Below are positions 1 to 11,691 of a DNA stretch of 64,000 bases, in pieces; position 1 is the first letter of the stretch; every line of letters begins with the position of its first letter. The translations under genes and the position numbers were made by a program. Location of the stretch: positions 25,958,765-26,022,764 of the forward strand of contig NC_089281.1 of NCBI RefSeq assembly GCF_963678975.1, given 5' to 3'. A model generated the notes under the pieces. That model saw nothing but the letters and a program-made list of their open reading frames with translations. It made no database searches and had not been told where the DNA came from. The DNA comes from Dysidea avara. Lineage: Eukaryota; Porifera; Demospongiae; Dictyoceratida; Dysideidae.

Positions 1-643
1 TCACACCAAGCATTGTAACTCCATTAACGTCTTTTGAATACTTTGCAACATCTTAATTTGTTGCCATAATTTTGTGACCTCATAAGATTACTGGCTAGTT
101 AATGTATACACACAAAATGGGTCACTTGAGAACCTCAAGTAGGACAGGTGACTTTATCACACTATCAGTCACCTGATAAAGCAAGCTTACCATTATTGTG
201 GCAGCAGTTGTTACAAACCTAATATGACCAGCTAGATACCTCTGGACCCTGACAACATGGAGAACACTGAAAGTATTCTCATTACTAGTAACAAATTATG
301 GCTTCTTCAAAGTTATATTACCACACTATGAATAATAATACCTTATATTACGTAGGCATGACACTCTTTAAGTTAGTATAGTAATCATAGCTAGGTGTTT
401 ATAGTCATGTACATGTATGACAACAGTACTATAAGAAAGCAGCCCAGGTGTTAATACCAGCAGTCCCGTGACACTTGTAGGAAACCCATACTGCAGCTAA
501 CTGGTTGACTACCAGTATAACAAAGATAGTGTAGTTTCTTTTCATTTTGAGTAATAAATATCACTAAGTAACTTGTCCAACATTGTGTACACTACAGACA
601 CAGCCTGCACACTCTGCACTACACTACATACACTGTAACATAC

Positions 644-702
<59 letters not shown>

Positions 703-750
703 CTTACACATTCCCAACCTGTTAATAACAATACCACTACTCTTCTTCAG
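1..750. other. Intron of KIF3B; no coding signal seen apart from a CA microsatellite
   Basis: This stretch precedes the first recognisable KIF3B exon at 751. I see no exon in it on either strand. It is AT-rich and carries the CA repeat listed separately, so it is best read as intron. Confidence 0.6.
645..700. repeat. (CA)n microsatellite
   Basis: About 28 uninterrupted CA units end 50 bp before the KIF3B splice acceptor at 750. Open frames across it are products of the repeat and not genes. Confidence 0.97.
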
Positions 751-1936
751 GTCAGTGATTGTTGATAACTTCATTCCACCGGAGGAAGTGGAGATGATAT
801 CAAGTAGAGCAGAGTATGATGAGGAGACAGAGAGATGGTCCCTCATCCCTACCTCACAACTAAAAGACAGGTAAGCAGCATGCACCACTGTGATTTACTC
901 TGTTTAGGGTAAGAAATGTGTTTATCAATAGTCATCTTTGAATCTGTCTCTGGAAAGTAGACCCCACAATGACAATTTGTCATTGTCATAACTATATAGC
1001 CTTCTAGGGTCCTGCTAGAGCAATGAGTTAAATGATTGCCAAAACTCTATTGAATTTGTAGCTTCACTGTTCACAATATGTGTGTGACTTAATAGTTGAC
1101 ATGTGTGTAGTTGTTAGTGACTATTAGCAGCACAAGCAGTATTTATATAGGGGTTGTTCCTTGACTGAAAGTGAGTGAGTTTGACATGCTACTTATAGCG
1201 ACTACTGCGACTAGTGACATTTTACTTTATAGCAAATGATAATTAGCTAAAAAGAGAATGTCAAATTAGCACTTAATCCTGGTAAACTGCTCACCTTCAG
1301 TTGCTATCCTACTCTGATGAATGTCTCTTATTGATGTATCCTATTTTGCTCACTGGACAAAATTAATCTGTTGTTTATTCATGTAGGTCACAGTCATGGT
1401 TGACCAGACCAGTGTCAGGGCCAGGAGGATCTTCCTCCAGGAGTGGTAGCAGTAGTCTGAGACACATGGTATGTCACTGATACCACTATTAACACGTCAT
1501 AACCATGCACTGGTATAGTATGGCAATGTCTTGCAAGTGGAACTGGACATGCCAAACAGAACAACACGAGATTATGAGCCATCATCAGCAGGCTGGCAAG
1601 CTGTGCTAGATGATGCCTTCAAAGATGAGGAAGAAATCACAATACAAGTGTCGTAAGTGAATCCCTTTCCAATGTAACTACACCTCTTAATCCCTGTACC
1701 ATTAGTTCTAATGATTTCTTCTTATTCACTGATGAAAATAGACCAAAAGCAAAACGAAAAAAGCAAAAGTAAATAAATCTTGCTGTATGTTTGTAAATGT
1801 TATTTTGTGGTTTTTTCGTAGGTTGCAGAAGATGAAATCTGATCGAGAATTTAAAACAGTTACTGCTAAATCTAAACCAGATGATGGCTTTCCGACATCA
1901 CGAGGGCTAGTTTCCTCCTCAATACGTTACGCATGA
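751..1936 (+). CDS. KIF3B: Kinesin-II motor subunit KIF3B, C-terminal five exons (5' part outside window)
   Basis: KIF3B is a plus-end microtubule motor subunit of heterotrimeric kinesin-II, used in intraflagellar transport and vesicle traffic. Exons: 751-870, 1387-1468, 1519-1652, 1742-1768, 1822-1936; all borders are GT/AG and phases agree. The first exon reads SVIVDNFIPPEEVEMISSRA, matching the end of the KIF3B stalk. Exon 3 reads VELDMPNRTTRDYE and continues with an acidic stretch, almost the KIF3B tail (LELDMPSRTTRDYE). Exon 4 gives the basic PKAKRKKQK. The last exon holds TSRGLV, like the SRGLVPK end of animal KIF3B, then SSSIRYA and TGA at 1934. The motor and coiled coil lie upstream of the window. 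An AATAAA at about 1984 is a likely poly(A) signal. The gene converges on GH3 gene A with only 146 bp between stop codons. KIF3A is excluded by the tail sequence. Confidence 0.92.
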
Positions 1937-2082
1937 ATCATGCAAATAATTTATCATAAACTGCACAGGTGCAACACATCACTTAATAAATACAAAAAAT
2001 GAATGCCACACAATGTACAACAATAGAATCACTTAAATATGTATAGCAGTAGAATATGTACAATACTTGGATACGTGTACAC

Positions 2083-4320
2083 TTAAGAGCAGTCATCCAG
2101 TTTTGTGGGTTTACCACGGATGGTGAATGTGGTATGTAGGACATTAGATGGAGCAGAGATCTCCTGGTTTGGTTGTTGACCACCCACAAATACATTATAC
2201 TGGCCAGGCATGATCACCCATGTTGCTGGGTTAAATTCTTTCTCTTTGTACGTTGCCATCTGTCGGGCTGTGATACTAAACTCAACTTGGACTGATTGTG
2301 AAACACCAATAGATGCCACACGAGTGAAGTTGACCAGTTGTAATCGAGGTACTGGTTCATCAGGCATCTGTGTTTGGTTGAGGTACACCTGTACCACCTC
2401 ATCACCAGTCATGTTGCCAACATTTTTCACTGTCACTCTTCCTGTTACACTCATACATGGAGAGATGGAGGATTTAGCAAGAACTAGTGAGTCATAATCA
2501 AATCTTGTGTAGGATAGTCCATAACCAAATGGAAACAAGGTTGGGATGTTACTGCTGGGATAACGATAAGTTCGACCATTCATGGAGTAGTCAGTCATAC
2601 TAGGATAATTGTTTAGAGATGCTGGCCAAGTTACTGGTAGTCTACCAGCTGGACTAGCAGTTCCATATACCACTCTTGCTAGAGCATCTCCAGTTGGTGC
2701 TGATGGGTAGAAGACTTGTAATATGGCAGCAACATTGTCTTTAGCCCATGATAGGTCTAGTGGACCAGCTGTGAATACTACCAAAACAACTGGTTTGTTG
2801 AGTGAAGTGACCATTTGTATGATTGATAGTTGGTTTGGTGGAAGGGAGATGTCACTTCTATCATGTCCTTCACTCTCCAGTTCAGATGAGAGACCAACAC
2901 ACACAATGGCTACATCAGCAGCTTGAACATTTCTCTTAATCTGATCACCATTATTAATATTATCACATGATGGCTTCTCACATCCAGCATCACAAGTCAC
3001 GGTTCCTGCTGACATCTCTTTAATCCCATCATATGGTGACTTGGCTGTGGAGTCACAGGCCTTCACTGGGTAATCCCCTGTTAGTAAATCAACATTCTTT
3101 CCAAATGGTCCTACGATTGCGATGTTAGCATTTTTCCTCAGTGGTAAAAGGTTGTTTGCATTCTTCAGTAATACAAATGTCTGAATGGCAGCATTGATTG
3201 CTAACTGTTTGTGTTCGTCACTACACACATTGTCCATGCTGAGACTCTTGTATGGATTCATCTCATCAGGGTCAAATTCCCCCAACCTCATCCTAGCCAT
3301 GAACAGTCGAGACACAGCTGTGTTGAGAACACTTTCATCTATTAAGTGTTGGTTAACTGCCTGTTGTAGTGTGGCAAACGTATTCTTCTCCATGTTGCCA
3401 TCTTCCAGGTCACATCCTGCAGTTGCTGCAGCCACGGCACCATGTACCCAGTCTTTAGCATAATGGTGACAGTCTGAAATACATTCCATGGCTCCTTGAT
3501 CACTGATGACATAACCTTCAAACTTCCACGTGTCCCTCAGTTGAGTAGTTAGTAATTCTTTGTTACAACATGATGGTACTCCATTCACAGCATTGTAAGA
3601 GCACATGATACTAAAAGTGCCTGCACTCACACATGCCTCAAAGGCAGGATAGAATGTGTATTGAAGATCTCTCTCACTCACAATTGCATTGAAGCTGAAT
3701 CGTGAAGTAGGAATATTCTCTGGGCCAGCATAAGCATCGAAGTGTTTACAACCAGCAATTGCTCGGAAGTATCTATCATTGTCTCCTTGTAGTCCCTTCA
3801 CGTACTCAGCGGCCATTACCCCACTCATGTATGGGTCTTCTCCATATGTTTCCTGGTTACGTCCCCATCGTGGGTCCCTCACTATATTGATCACCGGAGA
3901 CCAACAAGATAGACCATGATGAAACTGGTAGTCTGAGTTCTTCACATAATGATTGTTGTATGCTCTCACTTCAATGGAAGTTGCTTTAGCTACTTCATAT
4001 ATCATGTCTGGATTAAATGTGGCAGCCAATCCTAAAGCTTGTGGGAATGATGTGGCAGTACCTGCACCAACAATTCCTCGTAGACACTCAGTACCCCATT
4101 GGTAAGGCTTTATTCCTAGCTCTTTTATAGCGGGAGCTGGACCATTATTGTTTGCTCCTCCATGTGACATTTGAGCCACTTTCTCCTGCAAGTTTAGCCG
4201 TTGTACTATGTCAGATACCCTGTCACTGAACGGAAGTGAACTATTCTGGAAAGGATAGATAGCCAGGGAGCCAGTGATCGTGACGCACACAATCAAACAT
4301 GATAGTATTGTCCTCATCAT
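2083..4320 (-). CDS. GH3 gene A: secreted beta-xylosidase / arabinofuranosidase-like glycosidase
   Basis: Intronless, 745 aa. It probably cleaves terminal xylose or arabinose from plant or algal polysaccharide outside the cell. Residues 1-20 form a hydrophobic signal peptide ending before IYPFQN. The GH3 N-terminal barrel (about 30-345) carries NIVRDPRWGRNQETYGEDP at 145-163, CKHFDAY at 191-197, and GYVISDQ, where Asp274 is the expected nucleophile. The GH3 C-terminal domain (about 380-600) carries LESEGHDR, where Glu482 or Glu484 is the expected acid/base. A fibronectin-III-like domain follows at about 620-725 (VTVKNVGNM, EVVQVYLNQ). Length and order fit the plant-type GH3 xylosidases. The start is the first of two Met codons, after a TATA-like box. 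Substrate is inferred from family only. Homologues B and D and the decayed copy C are in this window. Confidence 0.93.
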   Translation of the reverse strand: MMRTILSCLIVCVTITGSLAIYPFQNSSLPFSDRVSDIVQRLNLQEKVAQMSHGGANNNGPAPAIKELGIKPYQWGTECLRGIVGAGTATSFPQALGLAATFNPDMIYEVAKATSIEVRAYNNHYVKNSDYQFHHGLSCWSPVINIVRDPRWGRNQETYGEDPYMSGVMAAEYVKGLQGDNDRYFRAIAGCKHFDAYAGPENIPTSRFSFNAIVSERDLQYTFYPAFEACVSAGTFSIMCSYNAVNGVPSCCNKELLTTQLRDTWKFEGYVISDQGAMECISDCHHYAKDWVHGAVAAATAGCDLEDGNMEKNTFATLQQAVNQHLIDESVLNTAVSRLFMARMRLGEFDPDEMNPYKSLSMDNVCSDEHKQLAINAAIQTFVLLKNANNLLPLRKNANIAIVGPFGKNVDLLTGDYPVKACDSTAKSPYDGIKEMSAGTVTCDAGCEKPSCDNINNGDQIKRNVQAADVAIVCVGLSSELESEGHDRSDISLPPNQLSIIQMVTSLNKPVVLVVFTAGPLDLSWAKDNVAAILQVFYPSAPTGDALARVVYGTASPAGRLPVTWPASLNNYPSMTDYSMNGRTYRYPSSNIPTLFPFGYGLSYTRFDYDSLVLAKSSISPCMSVTGRVTVKNVGNMTGDEVVQVYLNQTQMPDEPVPRLQLVNFTRVASIGVSQSVQVEFSITARQMATYKEKEFNPATWVIMPGQYNVFVGGQQPNQEISAPSNVLHTTFTIRGKPTKLDDCS

Positions 4321-4832
4321 CTTCCTGACCTTTACGCTTATCAGCTGAACCTCTCATAGCTGTTCTTATATAGCTATTTGTCACATGATCAGAACTCCTC
4401 CTAGCCTATCACGTCACATGTCAGTAAATCACGCGAGAGGTCTCGCATATTCACACGTGGTTTGTTCATGTGCATCCTATTTCTATCCTCGTGTGCATCA
4501 GTTGGTTCGTAAAATTGCCTACCCACACGTGGGAATTATCTGCCTTTGACCTACTTGCAGCTGACTGTGCTGGTTGGAATGGTTGCAGTATCAGGGCTGT
4601 GGAGCAGACCAAAGAGTAGGGGGAAGGGAGTGCAACGGCTTTAACAACACGGAGTAGCTAAAATAAAGTTTGAAACATAGAACAACTGACTAAGCATTGT
4701 TAGAGTCTGGTTTGTAGTTTATTTGTACTCGTGCAAAAGTTATTTACATTAATACCTAACACATCACGTGCAAGTCGCGCAATCTACTCGAAGAGGAGGG
4801 GCTCAAATCATGTGATCAATCATCAGTACAAG
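4321..4832. promoter_or_regulatory. Shared divergent promoter of GH3 genes A and B
   Basis: The 512 bp lie between two head-to-head starts. On the minus strand a TATATAAG box (4365-4372) sits about 45 bp before the ATG of gene A. Three CACGTG E-boxes occur at 4454-4459, 4526-4531 and 4765-4770; the middle one lies in the larger palindrome CCCACACGTGGG. Co-regulation of A and B through them is inference. Confidence 0.55.
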
Positions 4833-7070
4833 ATGATGCTACAACTCTTACCGCTTTTAATCCTATTCGTCACAATCGATGGTTGCTTGTCAATCTATCC
4901 CTTCCAAAACACTTCACTGCCATTCAGTGACAGGGTGTCTGATTTAGTACAACGACTCAACTTGCAGGAGAAAGTGGCTCAAATGTCACATGGAGGAGCT
5001 AAAAATAATGGACCAGCTCCAGCCATACCAGAGCTAGGAATAAAGCCTTACCAATGGGGTACTGAGTGTCTGCGAGGAATTGTTAAGGCAGGTACTGCCA
5101 CATCATTCCCACAAGCTTTAGGATTGGCTGCCACATTTAATCCAGACATGATATATGAAGTAGCTAAAGCAACTTCCATTGAAGTGAGAGCATACAACAA
5201 TCATTATGTGGAGAATTCAGATTACCAGTTTCATCATGGTCTATCTTGTTGGTCTCCGGTGATCAATATAGTGAGGGACCCACGATGGGGACGTAACCAG
5301 GAGACATATGGAGAGGACCCATACATGAGTGGAGTAATGGCTGCTGAGTATGTGAGGGGACTACAAGGAAACAATGATAGATACTTCCGAGCAATTGCTG
5401 GTTGTAAGCACTTTGATGCTTACGCTGGCCCAGAGAATATCCCTACTTCACGATTCAGTTTCAATGCAGTTGTGGATGTAAGAGATCTTCAGTACACATT
5501 TTATCCTGCTTTCAAAGCATGTGTGAGTGCAGGTACTTTTAGTATCATGTGTTCTTATAATGCTGTGAATGGAGTACCATCATGTTGTAACAAGGAACTA
5601 CTAACTACTCAACTGAGGGACACATGGAAGTTTGAAGGTTACGTTGTCAGTGATCAAAGTGCTCTAGAGCGTATCTCTGATGCTCACAATTACACTAAAG
5701 ATTGGCTACATGGTGCTGTGGCTGCTGCAACTGCAGGATGTGACCTAGAAGATGGCCCCCAAGAGAACAATACATTTGCTACTTTACAACAAGCAGTTAA
5801 CCAACACTTAATTGACGAGAGTGTTATCAACACAGCTGTGTCTCGACTGTTCATGGCTAGGATGAGGTTGGGGGAATTTGACCCTGATGAGATGAATCCA
5901 TACAAGAGTCTCAGCATGGACAATGTGTGCAGTGATGAACACAAACAGTTAGCAATCAATGCTGCCATTCAGACATTTGTATTACTGAAGAATGGACACA
6001 GCCTTCTGCCAATGAAGAAAGAAACTAACATTGCAATTGTTGGACCATTTGGAAATAATATTGATCTGTTGACAGGAGATTATGCAGTAGTACCTTGTAA
6101 CTCCACAGCCAAGTCACCATATGAAGGGATCAAAGAGATGTCAGCAGGAACTGTAACATGTGATCAAGGATGTGAGAAGCCATCATGCAAGTACATTAAT
6201 AATAGTAATCAGATTAAGAAAAATGTTCAAGCTGCTGATGTAGCTATTGTGTGTGTTGGTCTCTCATCTGAACTGGAGAGTGAAGGACACGACAGAAATG
6301 ACATCTACCTACCCAATGGTCAGCTGCAGTTACTGAAGATGGTGGCTTCACTCAACAAACCAGTTTTGTTGGTGGTGTTTACAGCTGGTCCACTAGACCT
6401 GTCATGGGCTAAAGACAATGTTGCTGCCATATTACAAGTCTTCTACCCAGCAGCACCAACTGGAGATGCTCTAGCAAGAGTGATATATGGAACTGCTAGT
6501 CCAGCTGGTAGACTACCAGTAACTTGGCCAGCATCTCTAAACAATTACCCTAATATGACTGACTACTCCATGAATGGTCGAACCTATCGTTATCCCAGCA
6601 GTAACATCCCAACCTTGTTTCCATTTGGTTATGGACTATCCTACACAAGATTTGATTATGACTCACTAGTTCTTGCTAAATCCTCCATCTCTCCATGTAT
6701 GAGTGTAACAGGAAGAGTGACAGTGAAAAATGTTGGCAACATGACTAGTGATGAGGTGGTACAGGTGTACCTCAACCAAACACAGATGCCTGATGAACCA
6801 GTACCTCGATTACAACTGGTCAACTTCACTCGTGTTGCATCCATTGGTGTTTCACAATCAGTCCAAGTTGAGTTTAGTATCACAGCTCGACAGATGGTAA
6901 TGTACAAAGAGAAAGGGTACAAACCAGCAACTTGGGTGATCATGCCTGGGCAGTATAGTGTTCTTGTGGGTGGTCAACAACCAAACCAGGAGACTTCTGC
7001 TCCATCTATTATCCTACATACCCCATTCACCATTGATGGTAACCCTACCAAACTGGATGATTGCTCATAA
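4833..7070 (+). CDS. GH3 gene B: secreted beta-xylosidase / arabinofuranosidase-like glycosidase
   Basis: Intronless, 745 aa, the same length and domain order as gene A: signal peptide (MMLQLLPLLILFVTIDGCLS), GH3 N-terminal barrel, GH3 C-terminal domain, fibronectin-III-like domain. The nucleophile Asp274 lies in GYVVSDQ and the acid/base Glu in LESEGHDR. The open frame extends 34 codons upstream to 4731, but that extension is basic and polar; starting at 4833 places the signal peptide at the N-terminus exactly as in gene A, so I chose 4833. It differs from A near the active site (AVVDVRDLQ for AIVSERDLQ, LPNGQLQLLKMV for LPPNQLSIIQMV), which could shift substrate preference. It is intact, with all catalytic residues present. 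Confidence 0.93.
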   Translation: MMLQLLPLLILFVTIDGCLSIYPFQNTSLPFSDRVSDLVQRLNLQEKVAQMSHGGAKNNGPAPAIPELGIKPYQWGTECLRGIVKAGTATSFPQALGLAATFNPDMIYEVAKATSIEVRAYNNHYVENSDYQFHHGLSCWSPVINIVRDPRWGRNQETYGEDPYMSGVMAAEYVRGLQGNNDRYFRAIAGCKHFDAYAGPENIPTSRFSFNAVVDVRDLQYTFYPAFKACVSAGTFSIMCSYNAVNGVPSCCNKELLTTQLRDTWKFEGYVVSDQSALERISDAHNYTKDWLHGAVAAATAGCDLEDGPQENNTFATLQQAVNQHLIDESVINTAVSRLFMARMRLGEFDPDEMNPYKSLSMDNVCSDEHKQLAINAAIQTFVLLKNGHSLLPMKKETNIAIVGPFGNNIDLLTGDYAVVPCNSTAKSPYEGIKEMSAGTVTCDQGCEKPSCKYINNSNQIKKNVQAADVAIVCVGLSSELESEGHDRNDIYLPNGQLQLLKMVASLNKPVLLVVFTAGPLDLSWAKDNVAAILQVFYPAAPTGDALARVIYGTASPAGRLPVTWPASLNNYPNMTDYSMNGRTYRYPSSNIPTLFPFGYGLSYTRFDYDSLVLAKSSISPCMSVTGRVTVKNVGNMTSDEVVQVYLNQTQMPDEPVPRLQLVNFTRVASIGVSQSVQVEFSITARQMVMYKEKGYKPATWVIMPGQYSVLVGGQQPNQETSAPSIILHTPFTIDGNPTKLDDCS

Positions 7071-8305
7071 GTTGAGTAGTTGTGGCTTTATGTCATACTG
7101 ATACATGCATATATGTGTAGGTCTACAGTGTTACATTGTTGTGCAATGTGTTACATTTGTATTAAGTTATGTTGGTTCTTGGCATAGTAATTAATACAAG
7201 CAAAAACGATAGTTGAGGCATACATGGCCATCCTATTAGAGCAAATGTTACTTAGGGGTAATTACCTATGCCTCATTATGCACTAACTAATGGATACTTG
7301 TTTCAGTGGCAAATCCATAGGGGGGCATAGGGAGAATGTGCCCCCTCCGCCCCAAAGAAAGTGTACAAAAGATCGAGATGCTCTGATAGAGCACAGTCAA
7401 ATACTCTATAGAACAGTCACCATCGCATTTACCTGTATCACACACAATGATTAAGAATCCTCCACAACCATTGCATCTGCAGTATTCTATAGCTAATCAA
7501 TGCTGACCACTTAGAAAACATTATTATGACTATATACCTTTAGCTTCTGTTCCCTCAGACACCCTGCTTGGTATAGCTACCTACTACCCATTTATGCTAC
7601 TACCCTGCACCCACCCATACAGACACTAAAATCTTAAGCAGTTAACAATAATGCAATTAAAGGTGGACATAATCTAATAATATTGTTGAAGGCAAGAAGG
7701 AGTAAAGGTGAGAGTTAATTTTGGCAAAAATGGTGTTCTAAAATGCTGGGAGTGATCCCTAGTAGATTTTGATATTGGAGTTGTATAGTGATAAGGATGG
7801 GATAACAATTAGAGATTAAGATTATCTTGTAAAACATAAGTATGTGCAACGTGATGGCCAATTAAGTTAGTTAAGCAAAGCAGTAACACTGCTTCTACAA
7901 AAGTAGACATTTATTGCATATCATGCTGCAGTGCATTGTACCTATTCTATGGTACTTCAAAAGTGAGATGCCCATATTGGAGATGCTATTAGAGAATAGG
8001 TTTTGTAACAGACATTGCATGGCCTTGGTACAGATAATATGACTTTTCCAGGTGTAGTGTTCTGTGTTCATCAAAAGGTATTAAGTGATTAGAGTATGTA
8101 ATTAGAGATCACAAGATTCATACATCTGGATGTCCATTTCTCAGCCCATGTTGGAGAAAAATGTAGTATAGATGGTAAAATAGAATAAGTATCATCTGCA
8201 TAGAGTTCACTTGGATGATGTCATTGATAAAGGGTTCACTGCATGTTATTACTATTAATAACTAAACTGTTGGAGATACTTATAGTCAATCTGATCCAGG
8301 TGCCA

Positions 8306-8740
8306 GAATTATTATTATTATTATTATTGTATAATGTACAAACCTCAATCACGAGTATAATGTACATGATTAGTTAACAAACTAAATGTTAATAAACTTA
8401 ATTACATGTAACTATAATAGTAAAGATTTAAAAGTATCAACATTATCAGTTTCCACGAGGTGATCAGGTAGGTGATTCCATAGTCTAATTGCTCTAGGGA
8501 AGAATGATTGCATGTAGGAATCAATTCTTAAGGGTAAATGTAGGTATTTCCTGCTACTACTACGGGTGGTGCTTGGGACTTTATGAAGGATATGATCATA
8601 AGGGATATCTACATACTGATTTCAGTAGCATAATCAATAACCATCCCCATGAAATAACTGAGTTTCACATGACTGCTTTGAACAGAGGTTATCAAAAACA
8701 TTGTGTCTGTCAAGTTGTGAGAAGATATAATACATAATAT
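8306..8740 (-). mobile_element. 5'-truncated LINE, reverse-transcriptase C-terminal tail
   Basis: The minus strand reads MQSFFPRAIRLWNHLPDHLV, then ETDNVDTFKSLLL and a stop. This is the standard C-terminal end of CR1/L2/jockey-type LINE proteins (RAxRxWNxLP...FKxxL). After a short 3' UTR it ends in an (AAT)n tail at about 8308-8328, as expected for target-primed insertion on the minus strand. Only the 3' end is present. The exact clade is uncertain. Confidence 0.8.
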
Positions 8741-9904
8741 GTGTTTTACAGCAAATGCTAGTCAAGACATGGGCTTCTAAGGTATGCCAGTAGGGTAAAA
8801 ATGTTTAGTAAGGGAATATCTGGTATCAGATCTCCCATCTACAGTAGTAAATGATGAAAAAGTTGAGGACATCTACTTTAGCTGTATAAGTATGAACATG
8901 AAAGCATTACACCCCAGATGAGCCAGCTGTCAGCAGGTTATTTCATGGTAAAGCCATATACCTCAAAGCATTTACTGCATGGAACTGTACGGTAGATAGT
9001 AAGGTGTTTGATTCTCATTCTTCACCATTACATCTATTACAAAGCAAATAATGCACAGGAGCAGGTCCAGGGTTTGGCAAGAAGGGTATGCCATGACCAG
9101 GGTAGCAGGTATAACTGACTATAGAAAGCAGGGGTACTCCCCAGAAACTAAAGGTGTTTAAATGTTTTATATAGGACTAAATTTTTGATGTAGAGTAATT
9201 AATACTTAAGTGATCTGGAGCTGCAGTTATGAGCCTAAAGTAAGAATGACATACAGGGGAACAAGTGCATTTAAATCCTTACAATCTATATATTCATACT
9301 CAGCGATGATTCCTAAACATTACATCTGGTGACTGTTCTATTAGAGCATTTGACTGACTGCTCTATATTAGAGTACCTTTGTATAGAACTTTTTTCTTCC
9401 TTTTTTTTTGGGGGGGGGGGGAGGTATGTGCTTTCTTCTAGATCTGCCTCTGATGCATGTACATTGTAATACAACATCTGCAATTTTAAGCTAGTTATTG
9501 AAGCTCTATATGAAACTATACACTGCATTACAACTAACATCTAGACCACAAACATTGAGCCTCTTATCCTGTGTAAATGCCACTTCTGATCAACATCTCC
9601 AGGAACTGGGTGTTTAGGCCACTGAACTGCTGAAGTATTTTGCTGGATCATGTGTAATCCTCTTGTATGCTGCCTTACCTCGGAATGTGCAATTGCCCCC
9701 TTGGACTCAGTTCATCATCTAAAGGCTCAGTGCTACGGATGGCAAACAGGAAGAATGGAATATTGAGGGATTATATATGAGTTTGGGCAATGAATTGAAT
9801 ATATTTGACCACTATTAGTGTATAAATAACCTTAAAATAGCATAAAGAAAATTTTTTTAAATATCAATGTTTTCAACTACCCTAATAGAACAGTCACTAC
9901 TCTA

Positions 9905-9990
9905 ATAGAGCAGTCATTTCCGTAGTTCGGTTAACCGAGAATCCGGATAAGTGGGGTCCGGATAACTGAGATTACACTGTATTTTTATAT
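9905..9990. mobile_element. Pogo/Tigger-like transposon end
   Basis: The segment AGAATCCGGATAAGTGGGG, followed by TCCGGATAACTGAG and ATTACACTGTA, has the repeated CCGGATAA pattern and CACTGTA edge of pogo/Tigger inverted repeats. A more diverged relative with GGATAATC and GCACTGTA lies near 40555-40578. The other end was not found, so this may be a solo remnant. Confidence 0.5.
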
Positions 9991-10304
9991 TTGTAAACTT
10001 GCCACATCCACTTGTGTGGTAATGCTGCCCTACCAGCTCTAGTAGTGTATGTCTGAGGATTCACCTCACTTAAATTATGTGATTACTTCATGTTGCTTTT
10101 GTCAATAATATTTCTTTCTGAACTTGAGGGAGTTATGCATTGATAAACAATAAGGTGGATCTACAATACAAAACTAAGTGTGCACATAGAGCTAATAAGG
10201 CAGACCTTAATTCAGGACCTGCATCTGATACACTTGTACATAGTTAGCTATACTTACAATGTTGTAATATGCTGGTCACTATTCTCTGTATAGTGCGTAC
10301 TATA

Positions 10305-10682
10305 GTATGTACGCGTTGAGCTGGATCCTCAAAAACATTTAGTAACTCATGGATGCAATTACACATGATCTTGAAATTTGACGCATTTGTAGTACAGCTT
10401 GACCTACTAAAAATGTTTCAAGATCTTTTTGTTCAAATGCTCGACACAATATTCATGGTTAATCAAAATTTCCACCATACATTTCCTACGAAGAAGCCAT
10501 AAAAATACAGTATCCGTTACACCCTTTCCCAAACTTGCAATGGAGCCAAAACACACATGTCCGTTGTTGACACTTTATTGCCACTGCTAATCATCTGGTT
10601 AGCTGAAATGTTAATTCTCTTGATAAAAAACCCAATTTTCATTTTTAGCTGTTTTTCAGGATCCAGCTCAACTTGTACATAC
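10305..10682. mobile_element. TA-type MITE, copy 1 of a two-copy family
   Basis: The ends are inverted copies of about 30 bp: GTATGTACGCGTTGAGCTGG at the left, and the reverse complement GTATGTACAAGTTGAGCTGG at the right. The whole 378 bp is repeated in the same orientation at 45973-46330 with many differences. The neat TA flanks of the second copy suggest a Tc1/mariner-type non-autonomous element. No coding capacity is seen. Confidence 0.8.
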
Positions 10683-11691
10683 CATACATAGGTAAACCAG
10701 AAAGCAATTTTTACATTGTATAGCTGGGTCTAAATGTGACTGGATCACTATAGCAACCATATGCCTAGCTACGAGGTTATGCAACAATTTAATGGCTGCA
10801 AGGTACAGCAAGTTTCTTCAGCAGCTGTTATAAGATTATTATGCTCATAAAGCAGTGTATTTTTGAACAGTGCACAAAAATCACTTGTGCTATCAAAAAC
10901 ATATCATACCATTATTCCCAAAATTATGCTACCACCATTTTGCAAGTGTCATATTCAACCATTTGCATTATATTAATGCTTTAGCTTTGTTTACATTTTC
11001 AACAAAAATCAGTGTACAAATAACAACATTACACAAAGATTTGCAAAAATGCTTTAAAATTCTAGTGTAATGACTGATTCCAACACATATATGTATTTTT
11101 CCTGAAAATTAAGTATGCTGTTTGTAATGGGCACGCATGTGATTGATCTGAATTCACTCTGACTACATGTAAAGCTGCTCTTTTGTAGAACATACAAAAC
11201 ACACAATACAAATACAGTTTATAAGTTCATAGCAAGCAATTTTGGCATTGTTGAGTTACTGATAATGCCAAGCAAAAGCAAATTTTTGCAGTGTAAAAAG
11301 CAATCACTATGTAGTTTCTTATAGTCTTTTAACATAAGTTTCTTATGTGGCTGTTCTATTAGAATATTTTGGCTGCCTAGATAGCTATTTACTTTCTTGT
11401 GCCATATTTTTATCCGGTGTGCATGAATCCACCCCTTAATCAGTGTGAATTTCATGCTAGCCACTACAACTTATTGCACAATGCTCACTGTTCTTGATTT
11501 ATGAAAAGAATTTCTGTGGTATACGTATAACAAGCAGATAATACTGATGTAATCAGGTAGTCACTAAGAAGTGATGCTGTGGTTGCTCTATGTATTCATC
11601 ACTCTGTCAGTTGTGGGTTGTGTAATAAGTTGATTAAATTTAATAATTAAACAGCATGACTTAACTTACAACACAAATGAGCACCACAAAG

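Noticed and set aside
583-888. Open frames around the CA repeat, both strands
   Set aside because: They are low-complexity (HTHT or VCVC) products of the microsatellite; the true signal is the KIF3B exon at 751-870 in another frame.
4731-4832. N-terminal extension of GH3 gene B from 4731
   Set aside because: The extra 34 residues are basic and polar and would bury the signal peptide; genes A and D start directly with a signal peptide.
8504-8737. A 77-residue plus-strand gene
   Set aside because: It is the antisense of a LINE reverse-transcriptase tail.
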